NCBI RefSeq assembly: GCF_006538325.1
Contig: NZ_BJKK01000010.1
Span: 62,001-126,000 of the forward strand
Source of the DNA: Alteromonas sp. KUL42
GTDB taxonomy: Bacteria > Pseudomonadota > Gammaproteobacteria > Enterobacterales > Alteromonadaceae
DNA length: 64,000 bases
Direction: 5' to 3'
Below, piece after piece: positions 36,092 to 45,145 of this stretch. Numbering within the stretch: the stretch's first letter is position 1; every line of letters begins with the position of its first letter. The position numbers and the translations under genes are program-made. The notes under the pieces were generated by a model. The model worked only from the letters and a program-made list of their open reading frames with translations. It made no database searches and had not been told where the DNA came from.

Positions 36092-37984
36092 TTAGCATTT
36101 AATGTTCTCAAGTACTTGCTTAAGCTCATCTAAGGTGAAAGGTTTAGAGATAACATCTAAGATGCCTTGTTGTTTTAAATCAGTGATATTGGCGTCAGCT
36201 AGGTAACCCGATGAAATAATGGCTTTTACAGTGGGGTCAGCATTTTTTAACAGCTTAAACGTTTTTAATCCATCCATTTCGGGCATCATATAATCGAGTA
36301 TAACAAGGTCGATGTCATCGCCCTGTGCTAAGTAGGTTGCTACCGCATCTTTTCCACAATTAACTGAGATGACGGAGTAACCCAGCAAAGATAACAATTC
36401 TGAACATACGCTGTTAACCAAGGGCTCGTCGTCTACGAGTAATATTGTTTTATTAGGCGCCTTCTTCTCTAGCACTGGTTCTGATTTGTCAGTGTCGTCT
36501 ATGTTTTCTGGCGATAATACAGGTAGAATAATGGTGAACGTAGTACCTTTCCCTTCATCACTGGAAACGCTAATTATCCCCCCATGTTGCTCAATAGTAC
36601 CTTTTACTGAAGACAATCCCAGACCCGTTCCTTTTCCTTGGGGTTTGGTTGTATAAAATGGCTCAAAAATTTGAAGAAGTTTGTCTTGAGCAATACCGAA
36701 ACCCGTATCCGATATTGTGATTTGTATTGCCTCACCATACTTTTCATCTTTGAATTCGGCAAAGGGAAGTCTGGCGGTATTTATAAATAGATAGCCACCA
36801 TCAGGCATGGCGTCGCGGGCGTTTAAGGCAATATTCAAAATAGCTGTCTTCAACAAGGCCTTATCGGCTACCACATGAAAAGCCGTCGCTTCTAAATTAG
36901 CACCCACAGTAATTTGTTTACTCATGGTGTGATTTAGAAGCTGCATGGTTTCATTAATCAAGTCGTGGACATTGACCGTTGCAAGTTGCAGTTCATTTTT
37001 TCTTGAAAAGGTTAGCAGTTGCTCCGTTAATTTTTTAGAGACTTGTGATGCTTCGGCAATCCGCTTAGAGTAATTCAGTATATCGCTATCATCGCTTTTG
37101 TGACTTATTAACTCCGCATAGCCCATAATCGCCGCAAGCTGATTATTAAAGTCGTGTGCAACACCTCCTGCCAGTCTGCCAATGGCTTCCATTTTCTGAG
37201 AATGACGAAGTTGTTCTTGCAATGTTTTGTATTCGCTTACATCACGTACAATTGCTATAAAGCGTTGTACTCCCGATTCTGCCGTGACCAGTTGAAGCAA
37301 AATGTTCACATCAACCAGATGCCCATCTTTATGCTGGTGAACGGTGTCGAAGCTTAGTGAATCCACATCGTTATCAAGTAGCGGTTGTACAAACTTTCTA
37401 AACTTAGCTTCGTCGAAATGAGGTTTAATGTCATAAGGGTGCATATTGCTAAGTTCGTCAAAACTATAACCCACTTGCTCTCTGGCTCCCCTATTTATAT
37501 AGGTGAACTTAAGTGTGTCGGGAGTGAATATGAATACACAATCAAATGTCTTATCAACAATACTCTTAAATTCAAGTAGTGCTTCGTTTGACGCTTTTTC
37601 CTCACTAATATCCCTTATCATCAAAAAAGCAAATGTTTGCTGGGCATCGGAGGCAATACTGGTTGATACTTGCGCGGGGAAGAGAGAGCCATCTCTTCTT
37701 ATTAATTGCCTTTCAAAACAGGATGAATTTTTTGAAAAATACTGGTGCAGTCCTAAGTGACTTTCGGTTGTCAGCTGTGTATCGACATTCTTTAGATTCA
37801 AATTCTGGATAGAATCCGCAGAGTATCCGACCATAGCTTTAAACGCATCGTTGCTGCCTATTATCTGATATTGTTCGTCGATGATACAGATACCATCAAC
37901 AGATTGTTCGAGCATAGTTGAAAGTAATTGCTCAAGCTGATCGGGAGAGTTTTCAGATATTATCTTGTGAAAAAATCTGTTCAC
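36092..37984 (-). CDS. Hybrid sensor histidine kinase with two PAS domains
   Basis: The 630-residue protein has, in order, PAS (about 15-125), PAS (about 135-255, with YKTLQEQLRHSQKMEAIGRL linker), HisKA with the phospho-His in GGVAHDFNNQLAAIMGY, HATPase with SDTGFGIA and GKGTGLGLSS, and a C-terminal receiver with Asp in LVILDYMMPEMDG. No signal peptide or membrane helix, so it is cytoplasmic. It uses a GTG start behind AGGAGATA. No response-regulator gene is adjacent; its partner and signal are unknown. Confidence 0.9.
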   Translation of the reverse strand: MNRFFHKIISENSPDQLEQLLSTMLEQSVDGICIIDEQYQIIGSNDAFKAMVGYSADSIQNLNLKNVDTQLTTESHLGLHQYFSKNSSCFERQLIRRDGSLFPAQVSTSIASDAQQTFAFLMIRDISEEKASNEALLEFKSIVDKTFDCVFIFTPDTLKFTYINRGAREQVGYSFDELSNMHPYDIKPHFDEAKFRKFVQPLLDNDVDSLSFDTVHQHKDGHLVDVNILLQLVTAESGVQRFIAIVRDVSEYKTLQEQLRHSQKMEAIGRLAGGVAHDFNNQLAAIMGYAELISHKSDDSDILNYSKRIAEASQVSKKLTEQLLTFSRKNELQLATVNVHDLINETMQLLNHTMSKQITVGANLEATAFHVVADKALLKTAILNIALNARDAMPDGGYLFINTARLPFAEFKDEKYGEAIQITISDTGFGIAQDKLLQIFEPFYTTKPQGKGTGLGLSSVKGTIEQHGGIISVSSDEGKGTTFTIILPVLSPENIDDTDKSEPVLEKKAPNKTILLVDDEPLVNSVCSELLSLLGYSVISVNCGKDAVATYLAQGDDIDLVILDYMMPEMDGLKTFKLLKNADPTVKAIISSGYLADANITDLKQQGILDVISKPFTLDELKQVLENIKC

Positions 37985-38178
37985 ACTATCTCCTATGAAG
38001 AGAACGGCAAAATGAATAAAACGAAGATGTTTGAAAGCTACCTACGAAGTATTGTTTTAATACCCTAAAAAAGCCAATTTTCTGCAAGTAATTATGGGGT
38101 GTAACTTCTAACTCACTGTTTATTAATTCTATTATTTAAGCTTTTATTCTTCACTTTAAAGTACTTTTCATTTTATAA

Positions 38179-38199
38179 CCCTTAGGTTGTGCCTAAGGG
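38179..38199 (-). terminator. Weak terminator hairpin at the end of the export operon
   Basis: CCCTTAGG and CCTAAGGG with a 5-base loop, overlapping the stop of the 139-aa membrane protein, followed on the minus strand by TTATAAAA. The T content is poor, so termination may be partial. Confidence 0.45.
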
Positions 38200-38601
38200 C
38201 ATGCGTTTCATCAGCAAAGCTTCTATCAAGCCAATGAAAAGGAAACAAGCGGCTGTTATCAGGTAACTACTTAAGGCCAGTCCATCATCAAAGGGGGATA
38301 ACCCGTGGTCCCAATTCCAAATTAGGATTGGAACAACACTTATAAAGCTTACCGTTAGCGAGTAGCAAATATTGCGCACAACCCGGTAAAGCAAAACCAA
38401 TTGCGTCATTGTGGCGCTTGTGAGTGATAAGCCAAAAACTAGATAATAGGTAGCACTGTGGACAGCGCCAACAACTACTAAAGTAACAAAAAAAGTGTCT
38501 ACTCGATGCAGTTCATAAAGTGTATTACCCATGAGAAGCTCTATACATGCTGCAATTATCAATACAGATGCAATTCTTAACGTGGTTTCAAGAGAGACCA
38601 C
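38182..38601 (-). CDS. Four-helix membrane protein of unknown function
   Basis: This 139-residue protein has four hydrophobic helices (about 7-24, 35-57, 78-96, 110-130) and a basic tail MKRMPLGTT. It uses a GTG start that overlaps the stop of the small ORF upstream by one base (TAGTG), so the two are coupled. Its stop codon lies in a hairpin stem. It lies at the end of the exopolysaccharide export operon and may belong to it. No family recognised. Confidence 0.55.
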   Translation of the reverse strand: MVSLETTLRIASVLIIAACIELLMGNTLYELHRVDTFFVTLVVVGAVHSATYYLVFGLSLTSATMTQLVLLYRVVRNICYSLTVSFISVVPILIWNWDHGLSPFDDGLALSSYLITAACFLFIGLIEALLMKRMPLGTT

Positions 38602-38774
38602 TAGATAAGTGGGAACTCTAGCAAGCTCCCCATCGTCTTTTTTTCTTTGTGCTTAATTTCAAGAGCACGGGGAGGAGCAACCATTAACAAATACAATATG
38701 CTATATGAGAGAGCGTGGTTGTCGAATTGCGCTTTACCCGCTATTTGTATAATTCTCTGAACTAATGTTTTCAT
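38601..38774 (-). CDS. Small ORF of 57 aa coupled to a membrane protein gene
   Basis: The ORF starts MKTLVQRIIQIAG, has a short hydrophobic stretch (SYSILYLLMVAPP) and a basic middle (EIKHKEKK). The ribosome site AGGAGAA lies seven bases before the ATG, and its stop overlaps the next start by one base. It follows the Wzz-like gene by 20 bp. I recognise no family. Good ribosome site and coupling argue that it is translated. Confidence 0.5.
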   Translation of the reverse strand: MKTLVQRIIQIAGKAQFDNHALSYSILYLLMVAPPRALEIKHKEKKTMGSLLEFPLI

Positions 38775-38794
38775 GCCTTATTCTCCTGCATATC

Positions 38795-39766
38795 TTATTT
38801 TACATAATGTGCTGGTTTGGGCGGGTTGAGCTTCTTAGGCTCGTGTTCAAGAGCGTATTCTTTTAAATCTCGACATAGCGCTATACCTACATTCATGCAC
38901 ACAACGAAGCCTACGCCAAGAAATAGCAACGCCACTAGTGCTAACGCTGTCCATTGCTTTCGCGCAGGGAAGGATTCAAACAAAGGAATAGTTGCTGGCT
39001 GAATAACTTCTAGCGGGTAGTTGGCTCTGGCATTTATTAGCGATTCCACAGCCAGTTGCGTTTCAAGCAGACGAAAAATAGAGCGCTGTATTTCTGTATT
39101 CTTTACTTCGCTTAAACGCTGCTCTAAGTAATTTCTACGATTCTTTATTTCGTCTAAATCGAGCATGCGCAGGTATTCGTTGAATGATTTTACAAAGGCA
39201 TTGGCAAGTTTTGCTGAAAACTCAGGGGATTTAGAGGTAATACGCACATTTAACAAATCAGTTTTTTTATCAGTGAATACATAAAGCGCGTCTGACTTAA
39301 ACTTCTTTACCGCTTCGCGCATGTCAGGCGCAAACCCATCGGTCCATTGTTGAGTTTGCTCGTCCCAGCTGTCTTCGTAGAGCCACTGCAATAATTTTTG
39401 TTGTTCGATGAACGCGCTGATATAACCAAAGGAGTCCATTCTGGCTAACAAGCGTTCACGTTCATTGGCCTGGCTACCATCAATAATAAAATCGTACTCC
39501 AAAACACCAATAGTGTTTACGCCGCGGTAATTGTTGGGCTGTATGCCACCTGGATCTTCACTAATATTTATAGCAACAGTAACTTGAGAAGAGTAACGGT
39601 TTTCCAGTAGCAAGCTTAGACCGAAGACAATTGCCGATCCCACAATGGCAACCAATGCAATGCGGAATTTGTAACGCAAAAGCTGGTGTAAAAACTTTAG
39701 CAGTAGTTCGTATTCAGCAACGTGTTTTGTGCTGCTATTTCGTTGGGCGTGCGTATGATGCGTCAT
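38795..39766 (-). CDS. Wzz-like polysaccharide chain-length determinant
   Basis: The 323-residue protein has two membrane helices (about 36-55 and 272-293) flanking a periplasmic coiled region, with the proline-rich motif EVIQPATIPLFESFPARK before the second helix, as in Wzz/polysaccharide co-polymerases. It lacks a C-terminal tyrosine kinase domain. It should set chain length during Wzy-dependent polymerisation or help export, together with the SLBB exporter encoded 14 bp upstream. Confidence 0.88.
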   Translation of the reverse strand: MTHHTHAQRNSSTKHVAEYELLLKFLHQLLRYKFRIALVAIVGSAIVFGLSLLLENRYSSQVTVAINISEDPGGIQPNNYRGVNTIGVLEYDFIIDGSQANERERLLARMDSFGYISAFIEQQKLLQWLYEDSWDEQTQQWTDGFAPDMREAVKKFKSDALYVFTDKKTDLLNVRITSKSPEFSAKLANAFVKSFNEYLRMLDLDEIKNRRNYLEQRLSEVKNTEIQRSIFRLLETQLAVESLINARANYPLEVIQPATIPLFESFPARKQWTALALVALLFLGVGFVVCMNVGIALCRDLKEYALEHEPKKLNPPKPAHYVK

Positions 39767-39780
39767 AACAAAACTCCTAC

Positions 39781-42621
39781 TCAGTTTAGCAAGTTAGCTA
39801 ACATGGCAGTTGAAATGATATTTTTATAAAAAATATCTACCCATTTCTCTGCAGACTCTCTGCCATTAATGCGATCAACACTTAATGGCACAAAGATGGT
39901 TGAGCCTGGTGTGACTTTTACGTTAGCAGGAGACTTAAATAAGCCCCACGAGCTAGTACTTGAGCGCACCGACATCACTTCACCATTGGCTTGTACAATG
40001 TAAGCGTGCTCATATTGCGCAAGTTCTTTTACACCGCCACTAAGGCCAATATAGTCAAGTGCTGCACGGTCGTTGCGATATTTGTGAGAAGTGGGAAAGT
40101 AGACCTGCCCTATAACACTCACTTCGTCTTGATATTTTGGAACTACGATACGATCGCCATCTTCTAGCACGATATCTGATGACTCATCACAGCGCGTCAC
40201 AGCGCTATGTACGTCTACGACCATGCGCCCTAATGCCTTTTCCGGAGACATATTTTTCAGTACATCAAACACATCTTTAGCCCTTTGGTCTTTTGGCATT
40301 TTTTCATCTTTGTTCACACCCTGTGAGATGTGTGCGTCGGCCAGTAAGCGTTCAAGTTGGTCGAACACTCTATCAAGGGCCTGTTGCTCTTTTTGGCGCA
40401 CACTGTCCCGCAAGAAAACGGTACCGAAGAGATAGGCATCTTCTGTGAAACCACCCACCTTTTGCATTAACGAGCATAGGGTTTCCCTTTTATCTATTCG
40501 ATATTTACCCGGAAAAGTAATTTCTCCTTCAATTTGCACGTACTGTGGTGATTGCACCCATTCAGGTTTTACTCTAAGCACAAGATGATCTTTAGGATGT
40601 AGAATTAGGTTGGTCGTATCGAGTAGCGGGTCGCTTTTCGTTAAGCTTATTGCTCGTGAATCTGTTCTGCTGAACTCGCTGTCCAGCAATACTTGACGAG
40701 ATAACGTCGCGGCTACGCCATAAGCTTCTTCTTTCATGCCGCCAGCAGCGCTAATTAAGTCTTCAACACGCATTCCGGGCACCATAGGGTAGCTGCCGGG
40801 ATGAAAGACGGCACCGCTCACCTGAACGACCGGCGCTTGCTGACCAAATTGTGTTTCCCGTTTAACCCGCTCTAATGGTGTCTTTATCAGTGATGCGCGG
40901 TCTATGTCTTGATTAAAGAGAAATACTTTGTCTTTGGGCTGAAGTATAGGGTTGTGGTCAAGGTTGTTTACCAGAGCTTCTTTTAGCGATACTCTCACAA
41001 AATAGAGACGGTCAGATATCAAGTCGGTACGCGCAAGCAGTGCATACTCCAAATCAACGCCGCCTTCTAATCCTCCGGCATACTGAATCATATCGAGCAA
41101 ACGCGCCCCCATATGTAAAGGGTACGTGCCAGGGTGGGGGATAGCACCTTTAATATCAACAACTTTAACAGGTGCGCTCGCTGTTGCTTCATTTTCCATT
41201 TTGGTTACTACTTTTGACAATTGGCTTGCACGCGGTGAGTGAGTATCAAAAACGATGACTTGATCTCTTGGGTGTAGAAGTAAATTGTCTTTCGTGTATT
41301 TATCGGAAATGGCATTTTGAAGATTAAAATATATGGCTTGCGTGCGCTTGTCAGTGCGGTCTTCTCGCTGGATCATAGCTGCATCAAACTCGGCACCTTG
41401 TCTTAGAATGCTTTTTGAGTGAATAAGATCTGACACTCTCATGCCTTCGAACCATTGAAAGCCACCGGGTGTTAAAACATGGCCAGAAAGCAACACCACA
41501 TCATCCATTTTATCCAGCACGGGGAATACGCGAATGAGATCACCGTTTTGGACGTTGGCTGATGTTTCATTACTACCTTTAATAGCCAAGTTGGCTTGCA
41601 TAAGGGTATACATACCACTAGTGGTCACTCTTTCTATTTGCGCATTTTTGGGGTTGGCGGTGGGCAGCAAACCGCCAGCCAGTGCAAGAATTTGCGCAGC
41701 ATTGTTTTCTTGTGAAATCTCGTAGATTGCTGGGCGTAGAACTTCTCCTGCAATACCTACAGTAGGGCCAACGGGAGGAACAAAAATAAGGTCACCTTGA
41801 CGCAAGTATATGTTTGCACTGTCATCGCCTTGCAAAAGCAGCGCATACAAATCTAACGTAGTAATTAACTTGCCGTGACGTTTAACTTGAATGTTTCTCA
41901 ATGAACCGGTGCGCTTAACGCCACCGCTTGATACAAGTGCATTAATAAGTGTTGAAAAACCACTTACTGAATAGCTTCCTGGTTTTGAAACTTCACCCAC
42001 AAGCATGATTTGTATAGAGCGAAATTCAGACAAGGTTACAATGGTTTTGATACCTATACGCTTGGTTTCAATGGCTTCTGAAATAGCGAGTTTAGCTTCT
42101 TCAAACGTAAGCCCACTTACTGTAACTGCACCGGCATCGGGAATGAGCAACATCCCTTCTCTTGTTACCGTTAAATTGTACTGCACGTTAGTGGCTGCAA
42201 AAGCCTGAACCGTAAAGGTATCGCCCGGGCCGATAACATAATCGTAAGGAACCGGCATATCTGAAATGGGGGCAAAGGTGGTTGAAACACCTGCGAACAT
42301 ATCGTATCCAAAGAGGGTTAATTTGCTCTGAACGCGTTGCTGTAGAATTTCTTCTTCAAGGCTCACAGGGCGCAGAGATTGCGAAACGTTTTGCTCAAGT
42401 TGCGTGGTTGGTTCGCTGAAATCATTTTCGTCTCTCTGTATAACGATGGGAAGGTTAGACGTTACTTCGCCAAGCTCTGGCGTTTGCGCTGAAACTATCG
42501 CTTGGCGACGCTGTTTATCTTCCAATGTTGCCACCCCCATGCGCTCAACTTGAGCAAAAACATGTGTGCAGACAATACCTGTGGTTATAAAACCAAGTAC
42601 AAACTGTGTCATCAATTTCAT
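39781..42621 (-). CDS. Polysaccharide export protein with multiple SLBB domains
   Basis: The 946-residue protein has a signal peptide, a Poly_export domain (about 120-200, with YVIGPGDTFTVQAF) and about seven SLBB units with the repeating VxxxGxVxxPGxYxI pattern (for example MLVGEVSKPGSYSV, VDIKGAIPHPGTYPL, VQVSGAVFHPGSYPM, VQIEGEITFPGKYRI). Wza of E. coli has only about 380 aa, so this is a long version. It should form the periplasmic-to-outer-membrane channel for the exopolysaccharide. It starts three bases after the VWA gene stop and lies 14 bp before the Wzz-like gene. Confidence 0.9.
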   Translation of the reverse strand: MKLMTQFVLGFITTGIVCTHVFAQVERMGVATLEDKQRRQAIVSAQTPELGEVTSNLPIVIQRDENDFSEPTTQLEQNVSQSLRPVSLEEEILQQRVQSKLTLFGYDMFAGVSTTFAPISDMPVPYDYVIGPGDTFTVQAFAATNVQYNLTVTREGMLLIPDAGAVTVSGLTFEEAKLAISEAIETKRIGIKTIVTLSEFRSIQIMLVGEVSKPGSYSVSGFSTLINALVSSGGVKRTGSLRNIQVKRHGKLITTLDLYALLLQGDDSANIYLRQGDLIFVPPVGPTVGIAGEVLRPAIYEISQENNAAQILALAGGLLPTANPKNAQIERVTTSGMYTLMQANLAIKGSNETSANVQNGDLIRVFPVLDKMDDVVLLSGHVLTPGGFQWFEGMRVSDLIHSKSILRQGAEFDAAMIQREDRTDKRTQAIYFNLQNAISDKYTKDNLLLHPRDQVIVFDTHSPRASQLSKVVTKMENEATASAPVKVVDIKGAIPHPGTYPLHMGARLLDMIQYAGGLEGGVDLEYALLARTDLISDRLYFVRVSLKEALVNNLDHNPILQPKDKVFLFNQDIDRASLIKTPLERVKRETQFGQQAPVVQVSGAVFHPGSYPMVPGMRVEDLISAAGGMKEEAYGVAATLSRQVLLDSEFSRTDSRAISLTKSDPLLDTTNLILHPKDHLVLRVKPEWVQSPQYVQIEGEITFPGKYRIDKRETLCSLMQKVGGFTEDAYLFGTVFLRDSVRQKEQQALDRVFDQLERLLADAHISQGVNKDEKMPKDQRAKDVFDVLKNMSPEKALGRMVVDVHSAVTRCDESSDIVLEDGDRIVVPKYQDEVSVIGQVYFPTSHKYRNDRAALDYIGLSGGVKELAQYEHAYIVQANGEVMSVRSSTSSWGLFKSPANVKVTPGSTIFVPLSVDRINGRESAEKWVDIFYKNIISTAMLANLLN

Positions 42622-42624
42622 GAT

Positions 42625-43605
42625 TTACTGCTCCATTTGCGCAAAGCGATTAGTAGGGAAACGGGGACAGCCGCTGTAATCCACTATTTTGCCGAGTTGA
42701 GTATTTGGGCATCTGTCTTGATAGTCGTAGATACCATCTCTGTCTTCGTCTGCTGGGCCTTTGTACAGCACCGATTCTACAAAGTTAGCCATGGTGCTAG
42801 ACTGTGCTACTTTATCTACCGCTGCTGAAAAGCCACAGCTATCGGCATTTTCCAAGCGACTACGTGACATTCTGTTACCAACGCCAATGGTGTAGAAGCA
42901 TAGCCCAGCTTGACTGTGCGGCCAGTTGATGGCGCTGGACTCTGGCATGAGGATGTGGGCATTGTGAGCAAAAGACACACGCTGACGCATACGCATGACA
43001 GCATGTTCGACCGATTCATCAATTTGTGACCACGCAGTAACTAAAACAACCGCCGATGGACCTGCCAAATTCCCCACCAGTTCTGACACGAAATCCAACG
43101 CAACAGAAAGTGTTTGCACTTCGATATGCTGTGAAGCACGGTCGCCTGATAGCGCATTCTCAAGTTCACTGGGTAACAAGGGGGCAACACTGAATCTGGC
43201 ATCAAGCGGTGCGAAAATCTGTGGGTTTTGCGCATCGTTGTACGTTATCACCGTACTGCTAAAAGATTGATTTGGCATGGTTTTAACAAACCTACGAATA
43301 ACTTCTTTGGCATAAAACCGCGTATCAATGCCACGAAACTCTCTGTCTAGGGCTGAACTTTGGTCAATTACAAAGACAAGATGCTCGACGCGGGGCTCTA
43401 ATCTAAATTGCGCTACACGGTTATCGATGGGCATTGGATTAAATATATGAACGGTTTGGCGATGCAGTGCTGTGTTGTAATCATCAACGCTAGCCATGTG
43501 AGAATGCTCAGGAACATGTACGAGGTTTTCTGTAGCAATGCAGCCCCAGAGATTACTGAGTAACCCTAAGTAAACGATACCTTGAATCCATTGTGCTAGT
43601 TTCAT
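42625..43605 (-). CDS. VWA-domain lipoprotein with thrombospondin-3-like tail
   Basis: The 326-residue protein starts MKLAQWIQGI, with a probable lipobox around LWGC (Cys near residue 22). The VWA domain begins with HLVFVIDQSSALD, where the MIDAS motif DxSxS is altered at its last position. The C-terminus holds a calcium-binding thrombospondin-3-like repeat (DEDRDGIYDYQDRCPNTQLG). A VWA protein as the first gene of an exopolysaccharide export operon is unusual. It may be a surface or periplasmic scaffold. The ATG at 43605 has its ribosome site inside a tandem repeat; a GTG at 43614 lies in the repeat itself and is less likely. Confidence 0.75.
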   Translation of the reverse strand: MKLAQWIQGIVYLGLLSNLWGCIATENLVHVPEHSHMASVDDYNTALHRQTVHIFNPMPIDNRVAQFRLEPRVEHLVFVIDQSSALDREFRGIDTRFYAKEVIRRFVKTMPNQSFSSTVITYNDAQNPQIFAPLDARFSVAPLLPSELENALSGDRASQHIEVQTLSVALDFVSELVGNLAGPSAVVLVTAWSQIDESVEHAVMRMRQRVSFAHNAHILMPESSAINWPHSQAGLCFYTIGVGNRMSRSRLENADSCGFSAAVDKVAQSSTMANFVESVLYKGPADEDRDGIYDYQDRCPNTQLGKIVDYSGCPRFPTNRFAQMEQ

Positions 43606-43610
43606 CTGGC

Positions 43611-43666
43611 TCACCTTTTCACCTTCTCACTTTGTCACCTTCTTACCTTGTTACTTTCTTACTTGG
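43611..43666 (-). repeat. Seven 8-bp tandem repeats carrying the ribosome site
   Basis: On the plus strand the units are TCACCTTT, TCACCTTC, TCACTTTG, TCACCTTC, TTACCTTG, TTACTTTC and TTACTTGG. On the minus strand each reads as a purine-rich copy near GAAGGTGA. The copy next to the VWA gene is its ribosome site, five bases before the ATG at 43605. Such repeats can change copy number by slippage. Confidence 0.8.
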
Positions 43667-44260
43667 GCAGAGCGGACAGCTACAGTGCATCACCGCGTCG
43701 AGTTTCTTGTGGGAACCAATTTAAATCTAGGTTCGCAAAGAAATGCGCGGTGCTTAATAGGAGAGAGCAAGAACTACTCCATGCGGATTAAAAATTAGTA
43801 TGGATGTGTAATTTCTCGTGCTAACTGTAAGATTTGTAAATGAAAAAACCTTAAATGTGTGACTCAATCACATGTCACTTGCATCCAGTTAAGCCTGTTA
43901 AAGCAAAGTTGCAAAAAAGGAATTTTTCGCATTCTAAAAACGGCGATTCGCAGATTGCGAATTGCGAAAAATGGCAGTGTTTATTCATTAGTTCTCTATT
44001 TTTAAAGGATAGTTTTTAAAAAAATCATGGGGTAAGAGAGGTGGGGTTGTAGAGATAAATTCGCTGGCACAAATTTAGCAATATCTAGCAATATATATCT
44101 GCCTACCAATATACATAAACCAACATACAACTGAAAGTTAGCAACGGGTTTAGCTGAACAATGTGAGTAGCGCAGATCTATCCATTAAGAAGCCCATTAA
44201 GAGGCCTATTTAGAAGTAGTGTAGGCAGCATAAGCAAATGCACAATAGAGGAAGCAAAAT
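43667..44260. promoter_or_regulatory. Divergent exopolysaccharide promoter region
   Basis: This region of about 590 bases separates the two exopolysaccharide operons. It contains ATTCGCA-GAT-TGCGAAT, a perfect 7-bp-arm palindrome at 43946-43962, overlapped by TTGCGAATTGCGAAA (43955-43969); a similar TTGCGAAATGCAAA lies before the PssD-like gene at 48601. It also holds three 12-bp tandem copies (44182-44217). AT-rich stretches near 43980-44110 should include the promoters. Confidence 0.5.
44182..44217 (+). repeat. Three 12-bp tandem repeats before the sulfotransferase
   Basis: CCATTAAGAAGC, CCATTAAGAGGC and the looser CTATTTAGAAGT lie in tandem 44-79 bases upstream of the sulfotransferase ATG, in its probable 5' leader. 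Confidence 0.5.
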
Positions 44261-45145
44261 ATGCCAGACGTATTCATATTAGGTTTTACAAAGTGTGCGA
44301 CAACAAGTTTGTACAACCAATTGATGCAGCATCCTGATGTATCGAAAACAAAGCGCAAAGAGCCACATTTTCATTTTGCTAAAGTTAAAGGCGACGTATT
44401 CTCAGGGCCAGCAGATAATGACACTGTTCGTCAGATGTTTGTTACTGATGAAGCTAAGTATCACGCGTTGTACGAGCCAAACAAAATCTCAATAGATGGC
44501 TCTGCGATGTCTATCGAACATCCTGATGTGCTCAGGCACATTAATGCGCAGTTTCCGAATGCAAAATACATTGTAATGCTACGAGATCCCATCGATAGAG
44601 CATTCTCTGCATATGCACACCTAGTAAGAGATGCCCGTGAAACATTGACATTTAAACAAGCGTTGTCTCACGAATTGTCAGGTGCAAGAGACGACTACCT
44701 ACCTATTTGGCAAAACATCAAGTCAAGCCGCTTTGTTGAAGCAACCCAGTTTGCCCGTTCATTGCTAGGCGACAGATTGAAAGTGATTGACTATGGCGAC
44801 TATGCAAAAGACAACCTCAAGGTTATGAGTGACATTGCGGATTTTATTGGAATAAGCAACATCAATTGGAAGCAAGACTTTGCTAACCGTTCTGGTATTC
44901 CTCACTCGAAACTATTACAAAAGATACTCATGCGTCAGTCTGTTGCTAAAACGCTTTTTGTTTCGCTTTTTCCTGAAAAGTTCGTCACCACGTTGAAGCG
45001 AAAATTGGTAGAAAGAAATACAGGAAAAAAGCCTGTTTTGACTGAAGAAGAACGTACTTTCTTTACTCGGTTACTCGAGGATGAACGGGCCAAAATCCAT
45101 CCGAATACACCAGATACACAGTTATTACAGTCGTTGTATCAGTAA
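44261..45145 (+). CDS. PAPS-dependent sulfotransferase
   Basis: The 294-residue protein has the 5'-phosphosulfate loop GFTKCATTSLYNQL at its N-terminus and the 3'-phosphate motif in MLRDPIDRAFSAY. It transfers sulfate from PAPS, here most likely to the exopolysaccharide made by the neighbouring genes, which would make the polymer sulfated. Its stop overlaps the start of the Wzy-like gene by one base. The ATG follows GAGGAAG. Cytoplasmic. Confidence 0.88.
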   Translation: MPDVFILGFTKCATTSLYNQLMQHPDVSKTKRKEPHFHFAKVKGDVFSGPADNDTVRQMFVTDEAKYHALYEPNKISIDGSAMSIEHPDVLRHINAQFPNAKYIVMLRDPIDRAFSAYAHLVRDARETLTFKQALSHELSGARDDYLPIWQNIKSSRFVEATQFARSLLGDRLKVIDYGDYAKDNLKVMSDIADFIGISNINWKQDFANRSGIPHSKLLQKILMRQSVAKTLFVSLFPEKFVTTLKRKLVERNTGKKPVLTEEERTFFTRLLEDERAKIHPNTPDTQLLQSLYQ

